In this document: piece after piece, positions 58,756-64,000 of the stretch | How positions within the stretch are numbered: position 1 is the first letter of the stretch | Layout of the letters: each line of letters opens with the position of its first letter | DNA from: Thiohalomonas denitrificans | GTDB taxonomy: Bacteria > Pseudomonadota > Gammaproteobacteria > Thiohalomonadales > Thiohalomonadaceae | Length of the DNA: 64,000 bases | Assembly (NCBI RefSeq): GCF_900102855.1 | Contig: NZ_FMWD01000005.1 | Location: 45,203 to 109,202, forward strand | Direction: 5' to 3' | Notes under the pieces: generated by a model | Seen by the model: only the letters and a program-made list of their open reading frames with translations | What the model was told of the DNA's origin: nothing | Database searches by the model: none | Position numbers and translations under genes: made by a program

Positions 58756-60201
58756 ATGCCAGGACAGAACGAACAAAAGGACAAGTCCGTCAATAGCCAT
58801 ACACCATATGCGCCGTTGATCCTCGCCGAGCAGGTCAGACAGCTTTACACCATTGCTCCCATAGGCTTCGTGGCGAGCCTGCTCAATTCGCTTCTCGTGT
58901 TCTTCGTCACCAAGAGTGTGATGAGCTATCCAGTCATCGCCACTTGGCTCGCGAGTATATGGATCATCACACTCCTGCGTATGGGCCTGGTGGTATGGTT
59001 TCGCTCAATCCCTTTTGAGACCGAAACGGCGATCCTCTGGAAAAGACGGTTTCTTATCTCGCTTGTCCTCACTGGAGCCGCCTGGGGAAGTATCGGGCTT
59101 TTCCCACTTGCGGAAGCCTCTCTCGCCCACCAGGTTTTCCTCGCCTTTGTGCTCGGAGGAATGGCCGCAGGTGCATCTTCCACCTATTCCATGGTGAAGT
59201 CCGGTTATGCTGCATACACCATCCCCGCCCTCCTCCCGCTGGCCATACACTTCATCTTGCTGAACGATGACTTTCACTTCGCAATGGCAGCCATGGTTTT
59301 TCTGTTTGGAGGACTGCTATGGAGGATTTCCCTGCACAACTATTCTGTAAACAGGACATCACTTCTGCTGCGTTTCGAAAACCAGGAGATGATACACAGG
59401 TTGAAGGCAGCGAAAGAGCATGCGGAGGGGCTCAATAAGAAGCTTGTGGCTGAGATTGATGCCAAGCTCAGCGCCGAAGCCGAACTCAGACAATACCATG
59501 AACACCTCGAACGAATTGTCGAGGAGCGGACCGCAGACCTCAGCACGGCAAACAGGGAACTGGAACAGTTCGCCTACGTCGCCTCCCACGACCTGAAGGC
59601 ACCGCTTCGCGCGATAGCCAATCTCGCGCTGATCATCGACGAAGATGCCTCCGAAAGGCTGGAACCCGAAAACCGGCGCCACCTCAAGCTGATGCGCGAG
59701 CGGGTCCGGCGCATGGATGATCTCATCGAAGGAATGCTCACCTATGCCCGACTGGGCCAACCGGCTGCCGGGCGGGATAGCGTGGCACTTGACGATCTTC
59801 TGAACGATCTCCTCGCTGACCTGCCGCTACCTGCGGACTTCGATCTGGAATTGCAGCAGCCGCTGCCGCGCCTGAATGCCGATCCTTTACATGTACGGCA
59901 GATCTTCCAAAACCTGATCAACAACGCAGTCCAGCATCACGACCGGCCCATCGGCCACGTGTGGGTCCGTGCCCGTGACGCGGGCGAACATTGGCACCTT
60001 GAGGTGGTGGATGATGGGCCGGGCATTCCCGAGAAGGAGCGGCAGCAGGTGTTTCGTATGTTCGCCACCGGCAGCAAAGAGGCACACACCGGAATCGGTC
60101 TCGCGGTAGTCCGAAAACTCGTACTCGGCTATGGGGGGCAGGTGGAAGCCCTGCCGAACCATCCGCGAGGTACCGTCATCCGCATCACCTGGCCCAAGTA
60201 G
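58756..60201 (+). CDS. Membrane histidine kinase with polytopic sensor (orphan)
   Basis: 481 aa. About six N-terminal membrane helices (35-200) form a MASE-like sensor, then a coiled coil (210-265), HisKA with H278 in ASHDLKAPLR, and HATPase with FQNLINNAVQHH, VDDGPGIP and GIGLAVVRKL. No PAS domain and no neighbouring response regulator. The core is about as similar to that of the kinase at 46214-48067 as expected for recent paralogues. Confidence 0.88.
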   Translation: MPGQNEQKDKSVNSHTPYAPLILAEQVRQLYTIAPIGFVASLLNSLLVFFVTKSVMSYPVIATWLASIWIITLLRMGLVVWFRSIPFETETAILWKRRFLISLVLTGAAWGSIGLFPLAEASLAHQVFLAFVLGGMAAGASSTYSMVKSGYAAYTIPALLPLAIHFILLNDDFHFAMAAMVFLFGGLLWRISLHNYSVNRTSLLLRFENQEMIHRLKAAKEHAEGLNKKLVAEIDAKLSAEAELRQYHEHLERIVEERTADLSTANRELEQFAYVASHDLKAPLRAIANLALIIDEDASERLEPENRRHLKLMRERVRRMDDLIEGMLTYARLGQPAAGRDSVALDDLLNDLLADLPLPADFDLELQQPLPRLNADPLHVRQIFQNLINNAVQHHDRPIGHVWVRARDAGEHWHLEVVDDGPGIPEKERQQVFRMFATGSKEAHTGIGLAVVRKLVLGYGGQVEALPNHPRGTVIRITWPK

Positions 60202-60270
60202 TCACAACCCTACCTGCTTCAATCCCTCGCCCCAAATCCAAGTGATGAGCTTCATCTATTCACTTGCAGG

Positions 60271-60627
60271 TCAGTCTACCAGCAATCTCACCCGCGCTTC
60301 CGCCGTTGCTTTATCCAATTCGATTTCCACCTCGCAGTACTCGTGAAGTTCGTCCACAGGGGTGGGGTCATCGGCACAGTTGCAACCGGCAATGATGCTG
60401 AAATAGTGGATGCCGACCCGTGCGTGAATCATCCCGGGACTCTCCGATACCGTCAGGATCATCACCTCAAACTGATCGCCACTCACATAGCTACCGTGTG
60501 AGAGCCCCTGTTGCAGGGGCAATGCATCGGGTGCCAGATTCTCCAGCTCCGATTTCAGAGTGTCCGCGAAATCCGAGGTTCCCCACGCTGTAACGGCCTC
60601 GGGCAGCCTTGAAATCGATACGTTCAT
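60271..60627 (-). CDS. Conserved hypothetical protein (118 aa)
   Basis: Starts MNVSISRLPEAVTAWGTSDF at an ATG with GGAGGAG. The characteristic block IIAGCNCADDPTPVDELHEYCEVEIELDKATAE (seen as AGCNCADDPTPV and EYCEVEIELDKAT) is shared by a small gammaproteobacterial family of unknown function. The Cys pair could bind metal. No signal peptide. Confidence 0.8.
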   Translation of the reverse strand: MNVSISRLPEAVTAWGTSDFADTLKSELENLAPDALPLQQGLSHGSYVSGDQFEVMILTVSESPGMIHARVGIHYFSIIAGCNCADDPTPVDELHEYCEVEIELDKATAEARVRLLVD

Positions 60628-60835
60628 CTCTCCTCCGCGTTTTACGTTTCCATGGCCGGCCACCAGATTGACTTCGAATCGCCCAGAGGCTGGGCTCCTG
60701 TCCGACACGCACGATGACGGCTGCCTTGAGCCCCGCCTTAGCCTAAACTGGCAACAAGCCACACAGGGAAAGAGTGTCATGCCCACGGAGAAAGGACGAC
60801 CGGAAGGGATGAATTGGCTAGTGGGGAATACGTCT

Positions 60836-61018
60836 TTAGTGCTGTGTATCCTTTCCAATCTGTTCGGCGCGGGCACGCTGCCGCTCTTCTTGGGCCCGCA
60901 ACTCGGGCGTGAACTCGGCCCCGAAATCCTCCGCCTCAAACACCGGGCGCAGTTCAATCCCGGTTAGCTCTTCGGTGGTTGGTATCACGCGAGCCTCGGA
61001 ATATTTGGAAACACTCGG
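60836..61018 (-). pseudogene. C-terminal remnant of a YCII-domain protein
   Basis: On the minus strand an open segment ending at 60836 reads ELTGIELRPVFEAEDFG, AEFTPELRAQEERQRARA. This is the typical C-terminus of YCII-related proteins. The N-terminal two-thirds is missing: an in-frame TAG sits at 61019-61021 and no ATG is available. A 50-codon gene from the GTG at 60988 is possible but less likely. Confidence 0.55.
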
Positions 61019-61184
61019 CTACCGACGAACACCCGGGATTCGCGCCTGCCGAACCGGCTGGAGCAGCGCACTTTCCTTCCTATCACGCTGGTCGCCAGAC
61101 CGGCGAATTACGCTCGCGACAATTGCCCGTTTTTCCCTGTTAGTTAAGATAACCTGCAGCTATTTAGAATAAGTCTAGATTTTT

Positions 61185-61200
61185 GTGACGCAATTCACGA
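61185..61200 (+). promoter_or_regulatory. CRP/Vfr-like binding site
   Basis: TGTGA-CGCAAT-TCACG matches the CRP half-sites TGTGA-N6-TCACA with one mismatch. It is 178 bases before the first gene of the GTPase operon, in an AT-rich stretch. A 6-bp hairpin CCGGTT/AACCGG (61241-61257) lies between it and the gene. Confidence 0.6.
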
Positions 61201-61377
61201 TAATGGCAGCTCAGCCGGAATCCTATTCCAAAAAAATTGCCGGTTAGAAAAACCGGGTCGGTACTGCGCGACGTAATTTTTCTTTCTCACTTGCGTGTAC
61301 CTGTGGAAATTCAAACCGGCCAATGAATAAAAAATTAACCAGTCCGGGCGTTCAAGGTCCGAGAAAAGGGGGAGAAA

Positions 61378-62019
61378 ATGGGGGCCACCGAATATCGTGT
61401 TAATGATGAGATCCGTAAGAGCGGAGTGGACTACTTCGATCCTGAGGAGTATCTGATCGATAGTGTTCGCCGTGCCACAGTGAATGAACAAAACGTCGCC
61501 ATTTCCCTCCTTGGGGCGGGTGAACTCATTGTGCTCAGCACCCGGGGCGAATACTTTGTCGATGGTCCCTCCCTGGAGCCTTTCTGCCGTGCGCCTGCCG
61601 ACCAGCTGGAGGTGACGGTTCTCGCCAAAGCCGACCCGCGCATACTTTCTATCAAAAGGGGTCGTGATATCGACGAGCTGATGTGGCAAGCCGGTTTTCA
61701 CGCATCCGCGGGACGTCTGATGGATGGCTGCTATCGGGACGATGTCATTAAACTGAGCCACTGGCCCAACCTCAGCCGTCTGCCGACCACCCCAAACACT
61801 ACCCGTCTCTGCGCGGTGTTGACCCGCTACCCGACTTCAGTCGTGCTAATCGGCTCTTTGCTAAAAGTGCCGAGCGATGAACTCTATCAGTTCTACAGTG
61901 CGGCTCGATGCGCCGGGCTTGCTCACACCGTAAATCGCGAGCCCGACGAGCCAGCCCTGCCACCCCATCGCAGCCAAACCCTGCTCTCCAAACTGATCGA
62001 CCGAATCATGAGGCTATAG
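61378..62019 (+). CDS. Unknown protein heading a GTPase/roadblock operon
   Basis: 213 aa, no signal or membrane segment; aaggggga precedes the ATG. The N-terminal half is mixed alpha/beta (ISLLGAGELIVLSTRGEYFVDG). The C-terminal part (about 126-186: LSHWPNLSRLP, RLCAVLTRYPTSVVLIGSLLKVPSDELYQFYSAARCAGL) has the helix-turn pattern of a winged-helix module. In Streptomyces conservons a DUF742 winged-helix protein partners the roadblock and GTPase proteins, which makes this a candidate analogue. That is inference. The GTPase gene starts 8 bases downstream. Confidence 0.7.
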   Translation: MGATEYRVNDEIRKSGVDYFDPEEYLIDSVRRATVNEQNVAISLLGAGELIVLSTRGEYFVDGPSLEPFCRAPADQLEVTVLAKADPRILSIKRGRDIDELMWQAGFHASAGRLMDGCYRDDVIKLSHWPNLSRLPTTPNTTRLCAVLTRYPTSVVLIGSLLKVPSDELYQFYSAARCAGLAHTVNREPDEPALPPHRSQTLLSKLIDRIMRL

Positions 62020-62027
62020 GAGACGCT

Positions 62028-62561
62028 ATGGAACACAAACTTACCTTTGCCGGCCCGGTCGGCGCAGGCAAAACCACTGCGATTGAATCCATCAGCGATA
62101 TCGAAGTGGTACGCACAGACGCAGGCGCTACCGACGACACGCTCTTGCGCAAGGCCAGGACGACCGTGGCCATGGACTATGGCATGCTCAACCTTGAGGG
62201 TGGGGTGAAATTGCACCTTTACGGCACTCCCGGTCAGGAGCGCTTCAGTTTCATGTGGGACATCCTGGCCCAGGGGAGTATCGGGCTGGTACTACTGGTG
62301 GACAACTGCCGCGAGGATCCGTTGGCAGATCTGGAACTCTATCTCGACTCCTTCAACTCGTTCGTCCAGAAAAACGCTGTCGTGGTCGGCGTTACCCGCA
62401 TGGATATCGAGGGCCGACCCGGGCTCAACGCCTATCACAGTAAACTGGCCGAGATGGGTCTGAATCTGCCGGTACTCGAGATGGATGCCCGCGAGCGAAG
62501 CGATATCAAGGCGCTGCTACTAGTGCTGATGTCCATTCTCGACCCCACTCTCAAACGTTGA
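62028..62561 (+). CDS. MglA/Ras-like small GTPase
   Basis: 177 aa. G1 is GPVGAGKTT (9-17), G3 is YGTPGQERF (65-73) with the catalytic-region Gln, and G4 is TRMD (123-126) in place of NKxD. The TRxD variant is common in the bacterial MglA/Rup (COG2229) group. It lacks a lipid anchor. GTPases of this kind pair with roadblock/LC7 proteins, which act as GAP or exchange factors (MglA-MglB). The start follows aggaga. Confidence 0.9.
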   Translation: MEHKLTFAGPVGAGKTTAIESISDIEVVRTDAGATDDTLLRKARTTVAMDYGMLNLEGGVKLHLYGTPGQERFSFMWDILAQGSIGLVLLVDNCREDPLADLELYLDSFNSFVQKNAVVVGVTRMDIEGRPGLNAYHSKLAEMGLNLPVLEMDARERSDIKALLLVLMSILDPTLKR

Positions 62562-62567
62562 GCCACC

Positions 62568-63914
62568 ATGACTACCCCCATTCTTTCCCTGCAAGGATAC
62601 GGTGTCGCGTTTGGTGAACGAGTCATCCTCAGTTCGCTGGCGCTGGAAATCAACGATCGACAGATTACGACCTTATTGGGACCTGCAGGGACGGGAAAGT
62701 CGACGCTGCTGCGTACCCTTGCTGGTTTTAACGACGCTAATCCATCACTTCGCACCTGGGGAAGGGCAACTTACCTGGGCGAAGAGTTAAACCAAGTGGG
62801 ACGGCCAGCGCTGGTTTCCCAAAGCGCGCAGCTGATGATGTCCAGTGTTCTGCAAAACCTGGTTCAGGAACTGCCGGAACGGCATACTCTCACACCTTTT
62901 CAGCAGCGCGAACTGGCCCAGCGATTGCTCAGTGGCGCAGGTCTTGACTCCCTTGTGGATCGACTTGATGAACAGGTGGTACGCCTGCCCCTGGCCATCC
63001 AGAGGCACCTGGCCATCCTGCGCCTGACGGCCACCGGTGCCCGGCTACTCTGTATCGACGAGCCAACAACCGGGCTCGAGCGCGACGAAGCTCACCGGCT
63101 CCTGGATTATATCCGCAAGGAGAGCGCCAACCGTGCCATCGTCGTGGTGCTGCATAGCCAGGAACAGGCTCGACATATGGCCGGTGAGATCGCGCTGCTT
63201 GCTGGTGGGATGATTCAGGAGATCCGCCCCAATTCAGCCTTCTTCGAAGAACCGGAGAGTAAAGCCGGCAAGCAGTTCGTCCAACACGGCACCTGTTGCG
63301 TCCCGGCACCGGACGCCGACCCGAAGACTCTCGACGAAGCCATACTGCCGCCTCCTCCTTTGCCCAAAGAGGCAACCACCTTTGTCAGCGATGCGTTCGG
63401 TCCCCGCGGATTTCTCTGGCTCAAAAAAGGCTCGCTCGCAGGAACACCGCGGCCGGGGATCTTTCTTGATATGGATTACGACTTGAAGTCGTTGCGCCGG
63501 GTCGGAATCAACACCTTGATTTCGCTCACCCAGACACCGGTAGATCCGGAGGTGCTCAAATCCCACGGCATCAAATCATTACGTTTTCCCATCATAGACA
63601 TGCAGGCCCCCGACTATGCGTTCGCCGTCGACATTTGCGAACACATAGAGGTCCTGCTGGGGCAAGGAGAGGTTATCGCCGTCCACTGCCGCGCTGGTCT
63701 CGGCCGTACCGGCACTGTCCTCGCAGCCTATTTAATCTGGGAAGGGAAATCGGCGCTCACCGCACTGGAACAGGTGCGACGTGTAGAACCCCGCTGGGTC
63801 CAGTCGCAGGAGCAAGTAGCATTTCTGGATGATTTCGCAGCCCAGCTGGCCGACAACCGTGCGGAGCGGGGATGCTCCGGCGGAGATAGCAATCCAACGG
63901 CATCAAACCAATAA
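62568..63914 (+). CDS. ABC-type ATPase fused to a dual-specificity protein phosphatase
   Basis: 448 aa. Residues 1-225 are an ABC ATPase: Walker A GPAGTGKST (38-46), Q-loop Q85, Walker B LLCIDEPTTG (160-169) and H-loop H196. The LSGGQ signature is degenerate (LPLAIQ, 140-145). A linker (226-295, with PPPPLP) leads to a DSP/PTP domain with general acid D344 and P-loop HCRAGLGRTG (373-382; C374, R380), so the phosphatase looks active. No permease gene is seen. The fusion and its operon suggest signalling rather than transport. Six bases separate it from the GTPase gene. Confidence 0.9.
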   Translation: MTTPILSLQGYGVAFGERVILSSLALEINDRQITTLLGPAGTGKSTLLRTLAGFNDANPSLRTWGRATYLGEELNQVGRPALVSQSAQLMMSSVLQNLVQELPERHTLTPFQQRELAQRLLSGAGLDSLVDRLDEQVVRLPLAIQRHLAILRLTATGARLLCIDEPTTGLERDEAHRLLDYIRKESANRAIVVVLHSQEQARHMAGEIALLAGGMIQEIRPNSAFFEEPESKAGKQFVQHGTCCVPAPDADPKTLDEAILPPPPLPKEATTFVSDAFGPRGFLWLKKGSLAGTPRPGIFLDMDYDLKSLRRVGINTLISLTQTPVDPEVLKSHGIKSLRFPIIDMQAPDYAFAVDICEHIEVLLGQGEVIAVHCRAGLGRTGTVLAAYLIWEGKSALTALEQVRRVEPRWVQSQEQVAFLDDFAAQLADNRAERGCSGGDSNPTASNQ

Positions 63915-63934
63915 ACTTACTTAGGAGAAAACAC

Positions 63935-64000
63935 ATGGCGAACGACCTCAATGCAGCCTTGCAAGCGTCAGTGGCATCCATTCCCGAATGCCTGGCAGCA
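63935..64000 (+). CDS. Probable roadblock/LC7 protein (3' end outside window)
   Basis: Only 22 codons are visible: MANDLNAALQASVASIPECL followed by AA. AGGAG lies 7 bases before the ATG. The pattern of an amphipathic helix leading into IPECLAA is how roadblock/LC7 proteins begin (IPGV.AA.LVD), and such a gene is expected next to an MglA-like GTPase. The call rests on this short piece and on context. Confidence 0.55.
   Translation, partial: MANDLNAALQASVASIPECLAA

Overview
The window reads as chromosomal DNA of a high-GC gammaproteobacterium. Several neighbourhoods follow standard gammaproteobacterial order: tmk-holB-pilZ-tatD, ftsK-lolA-rarA, aat-bpt-infA/clpA-clpS, and rluE-nudJ-mnmA-hflD. 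A group 3b-type [NiFe] hydrogenase, a 4Fe-4S FNR regulator, a stand-alone molybdopterin oxidoreductase and several rhodanese domains suggest a facultative or sulfur/hydrogen-linked metabolism. That is inference; no rRNA or other taxonomic marker is present, so no genus is assigned.

Layout. 1-950: a Met/Gly-rich tandem-repeat protein cut by the window edge, then a small SHOCT membrane protein. 951-1984: no protein gene, but a terminator, a cyclic-di-GMP-I riboswitch on the minus strand and two inverted-repeat elements. 1985-7091: Tat-exported class V aminotransferase, a HipBA-type pair with a palindromic operator, DUF3579, rhodanese, CsbD, a small membrane protein and more foldback repeats. 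7104-11178: hydBGDA hydrogenase operon on the minus strand. 11377-18508: second class V aminotransferase, a double cNMP-rhodanese fusion, tatD/pilZ/holB/tmk and two conserved unknowns. 18514-29148: rarA, lolA, ftsK, ald, trxB, FemAB-like acyltransferase, aat, bpt and infA, interspersed with miniature inverted-repeat elements. 29282-36596: clpA, clpS, icd, rluE, nudJ, mnmA, hflD. 36738-44597: methyltransferase, FNR, diguanylate cyclase, an unusual large protein with a C-terminal P-loop behind an FNR-type promoter, molybdopterin oxidoreductase and a secreted small protein. 44725-60627: dbpA, two orphan histidine kinases with related cores, rapA, putA, a DUF4383-like membrane protein, an RsuA-family protein lacking catalytic residues, an MFS transporter with a decayed second copy, and DUF305.

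The most unusual region is the right end (61185-64000). A CRP/Vfr-like site precedes a tight operon encoding a 213-aa protein of unknown function, an MglA/Ras-like GTPase, an ABC-type ATPase fused to a dual-specificity protein phosphatase, and the start of what looks like a roadblock/LC7 protein. This resembles a GTPase/roadblock signalling module with an added ATPase-phosphatase component and may be an undescribed switch system. Its last gene runs off the window.

Second-messenger themes recur: a GGDEF enzyme with an intact I-site, a PilZ protein and a c-di-GMP riboswitch; and a cNMP-binding protein plus a CRP-like site. Both strands are densely coded, and most stretches over 150 bp without a gene hold inverted-repeat elements or divergent promoters.
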